This document shows positions 57,310 through 64,000 of a stretch of DNA of 64,000 nucleotides, in pieces (the stretch's first letter is position 1; each line of letters opens with the position of its first letter). The notes below the pieces were generated by a model that was given only the letters and a program-made list of their open reading frames with translations, was not told the DNA's origin and ran no database searches. The stretch spans positions 62,001 through 126,000 of the forward strand of contig NZ_AUJR01000007.1 of the NCBI RefSeq assembly GCF_000424325.1, read 5' to 3'. The position numbers and the translations under genes were made by a program. The DNA is from [Clostridium] clostridioforme AGR2157. Its GTDB lineage: Bacteria > Bacillota > Clostridia > Lachnospirales > Lachnospiraceae.

Positions 57310-58536
57310 ATGCAGATTTACGAAGAACTGGTTGCCAGGGGCCTCATTGCCCAGGTGACCAACGAAGAAGAAATTAAGAAAATGGTCAACGAGGGAAAGG
57401 CCGTATTCTATATCGGCTTCGACCCCACAGCTGACAGCCTCCATGTAGGCCACTTCATGGCACTCTGCCTGATGAAGCGCCTTCAGATGGCAGGCAACAA
57501 GCCCATTGCACTGATTGGCGGAGGCACGGGCATGATTGGGGACCCGTCGGGACGTTCAGATATGCGCACCATGATGACCCCTGAAATCATCCAGCATAAC
57601 TGTGACTGCTTCAAAAAGCAGATGAGCCGTTTCATCGATTTCTCAGAGGGAAAGGCCATGATGGTGAACAATGCAAAATGGCTCATGGGCCTTAACTATA
57701 TTGAATTCCTCAGGGAGGTTGGACCTCATTTTTCCGTCAACAACATGCTGCGGGCTGAGTGCTACAAGCAGAGGATGGAGAAGGGCTTAAGCTTCCTGGA
57801 ATTCAACTACATGATTATGCAGAGCTATGACTTCTATGAGCTGTTTAAACGGTACGGCTGCAACATGCAGTTTGGCGGCGATGACCAGTGGAGCAACATG
57901 CTGGGCGGAACTGAACTGATTCGCCGTAAGCTGGGAAAGGATGCACATGCCATGACCATTACCCTGCTCCTTAACTCCGAGGGCAAGAAGATGGGTAAGA
58001 CACAGTCCGGCGCCGTGTGGCTGGATCCTGAGAAGACATCACCCTTTGATTTCTATCAGTACTGGAGGAATGTGGGGGATTCGGATGTTCTTAAGTGCCT
58101 GCGCATGCTTACCTTCCTTCCTCTGGAGCAGATTGACGAGATGGATAAGTGGGAAGGCAGCCAGTTAAACCAGGCAAAGGAGATACTGGCATTCGAGCTT
58201 ACAAAGCTGGTGCACGGCGAGGAAGAGGCTGCCAAGGCACAGGAAGGCGCCAGGGCTCTGTTTGCAGCAGGAGCAAGCACCGAGAACATACCTGCTTTCG
58301 AACTTTTAGAAGAGGACTTTACAGAGGGAACCATTGATATCTTAAGCATCCTTAACAAGTCCGGTCTGGCAGCGTCCCGTTCTGAGGCCAGAAGGAACGT
58401 GGAACAGGGCGGTGTGTCCGTGGACGGAAATCCTGTAAAGGATATCAAGGCCGTATTCTCCAGGGAACAGTTTGCCGGAGATGGCATGGTCGTCAAGCGC
58501 GGCAAGAAGAATTTCAAGAAGATTGTATTGAAATAA
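57310..58536 (+). CDS. tyrS: Tyrosyl-tRNA synthetase
   Basis: 408 residues. Class I signatures: the HIGH equivalent HVGH in ADSLHVGHFMALCLMKRL, GDPSGRSDMR, the tyrosine site YDFYELF and GGDDQWSNML, and the KMSKS equivalent KKMGKTQSGAVWLD. A C-terminal S4 RNA-binding domain follows (ARRNVEQGGVSVDGNPVKD). It charges tRNA-Tyr. AGAGGAG precedes the ATG. The 408-residue length places it with the TyrRS type common in Clostridia. The T-box leader upstream carries the matching UAC specifier. Confidence 0.97.
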   Translation: MQIYEELVARGLIAQVTNEEEIKKMVNEGKAVFYIGFDPTADSLHVGHFMALCLMKRLQMAGNKPIALIGGGTGMIGDPSGRSDMRTMMTPEIIQHNCDCFKKQMSRFIDFSEGKAMMVNNAKWLMGLNYIEFLREVGPHFSVNNMLRAECYKQRMEKGLSFLEFNYMIMQSYDFYELFKRYGCNMQFGGDDQWSNMLGGTELIRRKLGKDAHAMTITLLLNSEGKKMGKTQSGAVWLDPEKTSPFDFYQYWRNVGDSDVLKCLRMLTFLPLEQIDEMDKWEGSQLNQAKEILAFELTKLVHGEEEAAKAQEGARALFAAGASTENIPAFELLEEDFTEGTIDILSILNKSGLAASRSEARRNVEQGGVSVDGNPVKDIKAVFSREQFAGDGMVVKRGKKNFKKIVLK

Positions 58537-58611
58537 TGGTTGGCGGATGCGCCGGGAATTCACCCTGGATGTCATCATGAGTAGTCCAAAGGTTTGAGAG
58601 GAGGGTACCGG

Positions 58612-59358
58612 ATGAGACGGTATATGTCTGTTAAGCGGTTAGGCGCGCTGGTCCTGGCGGCAGTGCTCAGTGTGTCGGCTGCGTTTGTCTCAGAGGCAGC
58701 GGCCTCGTTTAAGGCTGAGGTGCCTGTTACCCTGCATTTGGATGTTAACAGCAGAAGGACCACGATTTACGATGGATATTCGTCCTATCTGCTTGGGTAC
58801 AGGGTATCGGAATACGATACGTTCACAGTTACAAAGGACAAAAGTGATGTGGACCTGAATGAAGTGACACTGAATTATTATCTTGTCACCTATAGGGGCG
58901 AGACCCAGAAGTATCTGGAGTGTACGGTGTACGGCTTAAAGGAAGGAACCCATTACCCTGTAATCCGGCCGGAGACCGTTGAAAAAGAGCGGTCCGCTGA
59001 GGGGGATTACAACTACCTGGATCAATGTTATATTGTAGAGTTCTGCTATCAGGATAAAAAGGAAAGCCGGTATTTCATGCTGCTTCCTGAGGAGGACATG
59101 AGCAACTACCGGAACATACTGCTGGGCAAGTGGAACAAGGATGTGCGCGGCTGGAGGTATCTGTATCAGGATGAATACCTTACATCCTGGGCCATGATTA
59201 ATGACAAGTGGTATTTTTTCGGCACGGACGGCTATATGAAGACCGGCTGGCTGGAATACAAGGGACAGTGGTATTATATGGACCCTGAAAACGGAGTGAT
59301 GCAGACGAACCGCATCATTGACGGTTACCAGCTGGATAGCAGCGGCGTCAGAATCTGA
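58612..59358 (+). CDS. Secreted cell-wall-binding repeat protein
   Basis: 248 residues from ATG 58612 (GAGGAGGG before it). A signal peptide ends near FVSEAAASF. Residues ~32-165 form an unrecognised beta domain beginning AEVPVTLHLDVNSRR, related in style to the N-terminal domains of the two flagellar-cluster paralogues. The last ~75 residues hold two or three cell-wall-binding repeats (WYFFGTDGYMKTGWLEYKGQ, WYYMDPENGVMQT) and the same type of terminal half repeat (IDGYQLDSSGVRI). It is monocistronic, followed by a strong hairpin. Confidence 0.7.
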   Translation: MRRYMSVKRLGALVLAAVLSVSAAFVSEAAASFKAEVPVTLHLDVNSRRTTIYDGYSSYLLGYRVSEYDTFTVTKDKSDVDLNEVTLNYYLVTYRGETQKYLECTVYGLKEGTHYPVIRPETVEKERSAEGDYNYLDQCYIVEFCYQDKKESRYFMLLPEEDMSNYRNILLGKWNKDVRGWRYLYQDEYLTSWAMINDKWYFFGTDGYMKTGWLEYKGQWYYMDPENGVMQTNRIIDGYQLDSSGVRI

Positions 59359-59428
59359 GGCCGGGACGGTTTAAGTTTCTGAGCCTGGGAACAGGATTTT
59401 AGACAGGAAAAGGATAATATAAAAGACG

Positions 59429-59470
59429 GCGGGGCAGCGTATTCCGAGAGGACGCTGCCCCGCTGTCTTT
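59429..59470. terminator. Terminator hairpin between converging genes
   Basis: A perfect 12-bp stem GCGGGGCAGCGT (59429-59440) with ACGCTGCCCCGC (59452-59463), followed by TGTCTTTAT on the plus strand. Confidence 0.75.
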
Positions 59471-59501
59471 ATAAGGGGGCTGGCGTATTCTTATGTATGC
59501 C

Positions 59502-60068
59502 TTACCGGAACAAAATCCCCAGGTGTTCCAACAGTATCTTGAATCCCATGAGGATGAGGATGGCGCCGCCTGCCAGCTCGGCTTTGGATTTATAGCGGCA
59601 TCCAAATGCGTTGCCTGCCTTTACGCCTGCCACGGACAGAAGGAAGGTGACGCTTCCGATAAAGGATACAGCGGGGAGGATGTCAACATTCAGGAAGGCA
59701 AAGGTCACGCCCACGGCCAGGGCATCTATGCTGGTGGCAATGGCCAGAAGCACCATGTTTTTAACATCCAGGTCCGCGTTTGGACATTCCTCTTCTTGGC
59801 TGAAGGATTCTTTTACCATGTTTGCGCCGATAACAGCCAGCAGGATGAAGGCCACCCAGTGGTCGTAAGCCCGTATGGCCAGGCTGAAGCTGGAGCCCAG
59901 GAAATACCCGAAAAGGGGCATGGCGGCCTGGAATCCGCCGAAGTACAGCCCCGCCAAAAGGGCGCCCTTCCAGTTCATTTTAGGCATGGACAGGCCCTTA
60001 CAGACAGATACCGCAAACGCGTCCATGGACAGACCTACGGCGATGACGAACAGTTCAGCTAATGACAT
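59502..60068 (-). CDS. mntP: Manganese efflux pump MntP
   Basis: 188 residues, six membrane segments in two repeats of three. The conserved Asp residues of the family are present: [15 protein letters not shown] in repeat 1 and [16 protein letters not shown] in repeat 2. MntP exports Mn2+ to avoid toxicity. GGGAGGAATC precedes the ATG on the minus strand. A yybP-ykoY riboswitch immediately upstream supports manganese-controlled expression. Confidence 0.92.
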   Translation of the reverse strand: MSLAELFVIAVGLSMDAFAVSVCKGLSMPKMNWKGALLAGLYFGGFQAAMPLFGYFLGSSFSLAIRAYDHWVAFILLAVIGANMVKESFSQEEECPNADLDVKNMVLLAIATSIDALAVGVTFAFLNVDILPAVSFIGSVTFLLSVAGVKAGNAFGCRYKSKAELAGGAILILMGFKILLEHLGILFR

Positions 60069-60109
60069 AATGATTCCTCCCTGGTGATGTTTTAATATAT
60101 GGATTGTGG

Positions 60110-60250
60110 TATAAAAAAGGACCCACCTACAGCCTTGGAATGCTGTAGATAAGTCTCATTGTTTCAAATAAAGCCAGATAGAAACTATCAGTATGTTGAC
60201 CTTATTACATGCCCGGCAGGGCGGGGCATGCCAATTACTCCCTTATCACT
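60110..60250 (-). promoter_or_regulatory. yybP-ykoY manganese riboswitch
   Basis: On the minus strand the leader contains AAGGGAGTAATTGGC near the start, the invariant GTCAACATACTG (complement of 60189-60200), and AATGAGACTTATC near the end, the two conserved internal loops of this class. A hairpin CTACAG...CTGTAG (60127-60148) and a GGGTCCTTTTTT tail follow, a terminator that Mn2+ binding would prevent. It controls mntP. Confidence 0.9.
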
Positions 60251-60256
60251 TGCTCC

Positions 60257-60285
60257 ATTTTAAAGGAGGGGCCTGGAAATGTCAA
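60257..60285 (-). promoter_or_regulatory. Promoter of the mntP riboswitch transcript
   Basis: On the minus strand, TTGACA (60285-60280), a 17-base spacer, TAAAAT (60262-60257). Its start near 60250 coincides with the 5' end of the riboswitch. Confidence 0.85.
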
Positions 60286-60319
60286 GAAAATTCGCAGGTT
60301 TTCATGGCCTTTTAACCCA

Positions 60320-60348
60320 TTGTAAAAAACGCGGTCCTGTGATATAAC
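60320..60348 (+). promoter_or_regulatory. Probable promoter of the MATE transporter gene
   Basis: TTGTAA (60320-60325), a 17-base spacer, TATAAC (60343-60348), 62 bases before the ATG. Together with the mntP promoter it makes this a divergent promoter region. Confidence 0.65.
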
Positions 60349-60409
60349 TGATAAGAACATATGCCATGGATTGGCATGGAGAAAGAATGACACAGGGAGT
60401 TAAAAGAAG

Positions 60410-61768
60410 ATGAAAAAGTCTTATGAGATTGACATGACAAGCGGCCCGCTTCTGGGCAAAATCCTTTTATTTTCCATTCCTTTGATGCTGTCGGGCATAT
60501 TGCAGCTGCTGTTTAATGCAGCGGACATCATCGTGGTGGGCCGTTTTGCCGGCAGCGGGGCTCTGGCGGCAGTGGGCTCCACATCTTCGCTCATCAACCT
60601 ATTAATTAATGTATTCGTGGGACTCTCAGTTGGTGTCAATGTGCTGGTGGCCCGGTATTACGGGGCCCAGAATGACAGGGACGTCAGCGAGACCGTCCAC
60701 ACGGCGGTGACCACCAGCATTGTAAGCGGCCTTATTCTGGTGGTGCTGGGAATCCTTCTGGCAAACCCGCTGCTGCGCCTTATGGGAACTCCTGAGGACG
60801 TCCTGGGCCAGTCGGTCCTCTATATGAGGATATACTTCCTGGGCATGCCGGTACTTATGGTCTACAACTTCGGCGCAGCCATTCTGAGGGCCATCGGGGA
60901 TACCAGGAGGCCCCTGTATTTCCTCTTTGCCTCCGGCGTGGTGAATGTGTGCCTGAACCTGTTCTTTGTGGTTGTGCTGGGAATGGGTGTGGACGGTGTG
61001 GCCTGGGCCACGGTCATATCAGAACACATCTCCGCCTTTCTGGTCCTGAAGAGCCTGATGGGTGCTCCGGGAGCCCTGAAGCTGGATTTGAGGCAGCTGC
61101 GGATTCACCCCAGGAAGCTGAGACGAATCGTAAAAATCGGACTTCCCGCAGGCATGCAGGGAGCCATATTCTCCATTTCCAATGTGCTGATTCAGTCCTC
61201 GGTCAACTCCTTTGGCTCCATTGCCATGGCCGGGAACACGGCCTCCTCCAACATTGAGGGCTTTGTCTATACGGCTATGAATGCGGTGTACCAGACCAAC
61301 CTGAGCTTTACCAGCCAGAATCTGGGCGGCAGGAAGTACAGCAGGATTAATAAAATCATGTACATATGCCTGGGGGTAGTTACGGCCGTGGGCGTAATTC
61401 TGGGACTCACAGCCGTGGCCGCGGGAAACGGGCTTTTGCATATCTATTCCTCAGACCCTGAGGTGCTGCACTACGGGATGCTGAGGCTGGAGATCATCTG
61501 CGGAACCTATTTCCTGTGCGGAATCATGGACTGCATGGTGGGAAGCCTGAGAGGGCTGGGATACTCCATCATCCCCATGTTTGTATCCCTCACAGGGGCA
61601 TGCGGATTCAGGGTGCTCTGGGTATTCACCGTATTTGCGGCGTACCGTTCCCTGGACGTGCTGTACCTGTCCTATCCTGTCTCCTGGGCCATCACAGCCC
61701 TTGCCCATATGGTGACATTCCATAAGATACGGCGCAAGATCCCAAGGCAGGACGCTGTCTCCATGTAG
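60410..61768 (+). CDS. MATE-family efflux transporter
   Basis: 452 residues, twelve membrane segments in two six-helix halves. Conserved elements are LLFSIPLMLSGILQLLFNAADIIVVGRF with the helix-1 Asp, GLSVGVNVLVARYYGAQN, and the second-half start KIGLPAGMQGAIFSISNVLI and TSQNLGGRKYSRINK. MATE proteins expel cationic drugs, dyes or metabolites using Na+ or H+. It is divergent from mntP, separated by two promoters; no regulator is adjacent. The substrate is unknown. Confidence 0.92.
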   Translation: MKKSYEIDMTSGPLLGKILLFSIPLMLSGILQLLFNAADIIVVGRFAGSGALAAVGSTSSLINLLINVFVGLSVGVNVLVARYYGAQNDRDVSETVHTAVTTSIVSGLILVVLGILLANPLLRLMGTPEDVLGQSVLYMRIYFLGMPVLMVYNFGAAILRAIGDTRRPLYFLFASGVVNVCLNLFFVVVLGMGVDGVAWATVISEHISAFLVLKSLMGAPGALKLDLRQLRIHPRKLRRIVKIGLPAGMQGAIFSISNVLIQSSVNSFGSIAMAGNTASSNIEGFVYTAMNAVYQTNLSFTSQNLGGRKYSRINKIMYICLGVVTAVGVILGLTAVAAGNGLLHIYSSDPEVLHYGMLRLEIICGTYFLCGIMDCMVGSLRGLGYSIIPMFVSLTGACGFRVLWVFTVFAAYRSLDVLYLSYPVSWAITALAHMVTFHKIRRKIPRQDAVSM

Positions 61769-61826
61769 CCTGTACTTCTGTGATAAATGATTGATAAACT
61801 TTGATAGAAAGGGAATTTTCCTCAAT

Positions 61827-63239
61827 ATGCTGTTTAGTTCACTGACGTTTGTATGGTTTTTCCTTCCGGCCCTGGCCCTGATATACAATATCTCGCCGGG
61901 GAGGAAGCTTAAGAATGGGGTTCTGCTCATAGCCAGCCTTGTGTTTTACAGCTGGGGCGAGCCGCGGTATGTGGTCCTGGTGATTATTTCCATCCTGCTC
62001 AACTATGGGTTTGGCCTGGCACTGGATGGCTGCGGGGAAAGGAGAGGGCTTAAGAAGGCGGTATTTGTCCTGAGCATCCTGGTTAACCTGGGGCTTTTGG
62101 GGTATTTTAAATATTTCAACTTCTTCCTGGAACTGGCCATGTCCGTCCTGGGGCGCCAGGGCTTTACGCCAAGGGATATCGCGCTGCCTATCGGCATATC
62201 ATTTTACACCTTCCAGTCCATCTCCTACCTGGCGGATACCTTCCGGGGGGAGAATCCCGCCCAGAGAAATGTGTTTCGTCTGGCACTGTATATCTCTTTG
62301 TTTCCCCAGATACTTTCCGGTCCCATTGTCAAGTATCATGAGCTGGAACCGCAGATTGGGGACCGGCAGGAGAGCCTGTCCATGCATGCCTACGGCATCA
62401 AGCGTTTTGTGTACGGACTGGTGAAGAAAATGGTATTTGCCAACATGTTCGGCCAGGTGGTGGACCGTATGTTTGACCTGCCCCTGGAACAGCTGGGCAC
62501 GGTCACGGTATGGCTGGCTGTGATTCTGTACAGCTTTCAGATTTACTATGATTTTTCCGGGTATTCCGACATGGCCATCGGCCTGGGCAGGATGTTCGGC
62601 TTTACCTACAAGGAGAACTTCAATTATCCGTATCTGTCGGCCTCTGTCAGCGAGTTCTGGAGGCGCTGGCATATCTCCCTTTCCACCTGGTTCAGGCAGT
62701 ATCTGTACATTCCCCTGGGAGGCAACCGAAAGGGACTGGCACGCACCTGCGTAAATCTTTTCCTGGTATTCCTGGCAACGGGACTGTGGCACGGGGCCAG
62801 CATGAACTTCATATGCTGGGGCGTATATTACGGCATCCTTATTGTGGCGGAACGGCTGTGGATTGGCAGGATTTTAGAAAAAAATCCCCTGAAGCTCCTG
62901 AATCATCTGTATACCCTTGCGGCAGTGGCAGTGGGCTGGCTGCTGTTTCGGGTGGATACCCTGCACAATGGGAAGATACTGTTAAAGGCAATGCTGATTC
63001 CCAGTAAGGGACTGTGGAATCCGCGGATTTTCGCGGATAACCGCATACTGTTTCTGCTGGTTCCGGCAGTGGTATTCTGCGGTCCCATCCAGCAGCTGAT
63101 GCCCCGTCTCAAGGCCCGGCTGTTCGACGAGGAGAACATCACCGCGGCGGATGCGGCTGTGATGGCAGCGCTTTTGCTGCTGGGGACCCTTCTCATGGTC
63201 AGCAGCACCTATCAGGCTTTTATTTATTTCAGATTTTAG
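61827..63239 (+). CDS. MBOAT-family O-acyltransferase (AlgI/DltB-like)
   Basis: 470 residues from ATG 61827 (MLFSSLTFVWFFLPALALIY), with GAAAGGGA before it; an upstream ATG at 61791 has no ribosome site. About ten membrane segments. Family marks are SYLADTFRGE, PQILSGPIVKYHEL, YDFSGYSDMAIGLGRMFGF, SEFWRRWHISLSTWFRQYLYIPLGG and the catalytic-His motif GLWHGASMNFICWG. Such proteins pass acyl groups across the membrane to modify polysaccharides. The AlgX/AlgJ-like gene 25 bases downstream supports O-acetylation of a surface polymer. Confidence 0.92.
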   Translation: MLFSSLTFVWFFLPALALIYNISPGRKLKNGVLLIASLVFYSWGEPRYVVLVIISILLNYGFGLALDGCGERRGLKKAVFVLSILVNLGLLGYFKYFNFFLELAMSVLGRQGFTPRDIALPIGISFYTFQSISYLADTFRGENPAQRNVFRLALYISLFPQILSGPIVKYHELEPQIGDRQESLSMHAYGIKRFVYGLVKKMVFANMFGQVVDRMFDLPLEQLGTVTVWLAVILYSFQIYYDFSGYSDMAIGLGRMFGFTYKENFNYPYLSASVSEFWRRWHISLSTWFRQYLYIPLGGNRKGLARTCVNLFLVFLATGLWHGASMNFICWGVYYGILIVAERLWIGRILEKNPLKLLNHLYTLAAVAVGWLLFRVDTLHNGKILLKAMLIPSKGLWNPRIFADNRILFLLVPAVVFCGPIQQLMPRLKARLFDEENITAADAAVMAALLLLGTLLMVSSTYQAFIYFRF

Positions 63240-63264
63240 TCCATATGGAAAGTGAGCAGTACCT

Positions 63265-64000
63265 ATGATGAAAAAGATTATGATTGCGGGGTTCTGGGCC
63301 CTGCTTCTGATACCCAATCTGCTGTTTCCCTTTGTGAAGGGAAGCAGCCAGACAGGCACCGGGGAAAACAGGAACCTGGCAGAGTTTCCCGTGTTTTCAC
63401 CGGATACATATGAGGCGTATCCGGCTGCGGTCAACAGCTATATCAATGATCACGCGGCATTCAGGAACCTGTTTCTGAGCATGAATTCCATCATTAACTT
63501 AAAGCTGTTCGGCTATGCGGATTCCCAGGACGTGATTGTGGGAAAGGATGGCTGGTACTTTTTTGCCGGGGGCATGAGCCTGTATGACGCCCTGGGAACC
63601 CAGCCCTTTTACCCGGACGACGCTGCCTGGATTGGCGGCCAGGTAATAAAGGCGGCCAGATATTATGAGAGCCAGGGCATACCCTTCCTCATGATGATTG
63701 CTCCCAACAAGGAAGGAATCTACAGGGAATATATGCCGGATGCATATAAGCGGGTCTGGGATGGAAACCGGCCCCGGCAGCTGGAGGATTACATCCGGGA
63801 GCACTCGGATGTGACGGTTCTGGACCCCAGGGAGTACTTTAACACGAACCGGGATTATGTGTGGTATTATAAGACGGATACTCACTGGAACAGCGCGGGA
63901 GGATATGCGGCAGGTCAGATGCTCATAGAAGCCTTGGGAGGAACACCGCTGCCCATAGAGGATGTGCAGGTGGATTATATCAAAGGAGCCCCAGGAGACC
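63265..64000 (+). CDS. AlgX/AlgJ-like SGNH acetyltransferase (partial, runs off window)
   Basis: Open for 245 codons from ATG 63265 (or 63268) to the window end. An N-terminal signal anchor (KIMIAGFWALLLIPNLLFPF) is followed by ENRNLAEFPVFSPDTYEAYP, the start seen in AlgJ/AlgX/DHHW-type proteins with partner MBOATs. Then come VIVGKDGWYFFAGG, FLMMIAPNKEGIYREYMPD and the Asp-x-His active-site motif KTDTHWNSAGGY. In the known pathway the MBOAT brings acetyl groups across the membrane and this enzyme places them on an exopolysaccharide. The 3' end lies beyond the window. Confidence 0.82.
   Translation, partial: MMKKIMIAGFWALLLIPNLLFPFVKGSSQTGTGENRNLAEFPVFSPDTYEAYPAAVNSYINDHAAFRNLFLSMNSIINLKLFGYADSQDVIVGKDGWYFFAGGMSLYDALGTQPFYPDDAAWIGGQVIKAARYYESQGIPFLMMIAPNKEGIYREYMPDAYKRVWDGNRPRQLEDYIREHSDVTVLDPREYFNTNRDYVWYYKTDTHWNSAGGYAAGQMLIEALGGTPLPIEDVQVDYIKGAPGD

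Noticed and set aside
1-64000. tRNA, rRNA, insertion sequences, integrases or prophage genes
   Set aside because: I looked for transposase and integrase motifs, tRNA-like cloverleaf ends and rRNA signatures and saw none.

Overview
This window looks like a chromosomal segment of a Gram-positive, motile, gut-type Lachnospiraceae bacterium. The gene content, strong AGGAGG ribosome-binding sites and base composition near 50% GC fit the Enterocloster (former Clostridium bolteae / clostridioforme) group; that placement is inference. Supporting signs are cell-wall-binding (choline-binding-type) repeat proteins, lipoprotein solute-binding proteins, a T-box leader and Firmicutes-type operons. I saw no tRNA, rRNA, insertion sequence, phage or CRISPR array.

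Region 1 (1-14,660) is a late flagellar cluster. It holds a FliK-like protein, an FlhB C-terminal homologue (FlhX type), two secreted cell-wall-binding paralogues, a lytic transglycosylase without a signal peptide, a PilZ protein, a family 2 glycosyltransferase, flagellin, a chemoreceptor, FliD, FliS, a small helical FliT-like protein and a second FliD-like protein. Three sites with a GCCGATAW -10 box mark probable sigma-28 (FliA/SigD) promoters before the first gene, flagellin and fliD.

Region 2 (14,677-18,860) is a set of separate genes: an AraC regulator, a YczE-type membrane protein, a 49-residue membrane peptide, an RlmI-type RNA methyltransferase and a TetR regulator. Region 3 (19,110-25,731) is an envelope export locus: a cell-wall-binding protein, an MMPL/RND-family transporter, a large secreted coiled-coil protein with a Gly/Ser repeat tract, and a second TetR regulator. 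Region 4 (25,955-31,538) has a FucO-like alcohol dehydrogenase, a KamA-type radical SAM protein, a carbohydrate-binding-like protein, an MFS transporter relic, and a Na/phosphate cotransporter preceded by three Pho-box-like direct repeats.

Region 5 (31,700-43,100) is a carbohydrate island. A PfkB kinase, class II aldolase and D-lyxose-isomerase-like protein are followed by a ribose-type ABC transporter, then an extra solute-binding lipoprotein, a NarL-type two-component system and another solute-binding lipoprotein. An identical 18-bp palindrome with 7-2-7 geometry lies upstream of both the catabolic operon and the transporter operon, so the two probably share a regulator, perhaps the local response regulator. 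The kinase start is disrupted by an A8 run, which looks like a frameshift or slippage site.

Region 6 (43,177-64,000) is mixed. It has a TRIC-like channel, AsnA, a YHYH cell-wall-binding protein, a DUF3006 protein beside a ComEC-like lipoprotein hydrolase, a broken thioesterase, an aldo/keto reductase with Fe-S clusters, an ABC-class ATPase, a Sir2-like protein that lacks the catalytic His, HisH-HisF, uracil-DNA glycosylase, UppP, DAHP synthase, a tyrosine T-box with TyrS, another cell-wall-binding protein, MntP under a yybP-ykoY manganese riboswitch, a MATE transporter, and the start of an MBOAT/AlgX-like O-acetylation pair cut by the window end.
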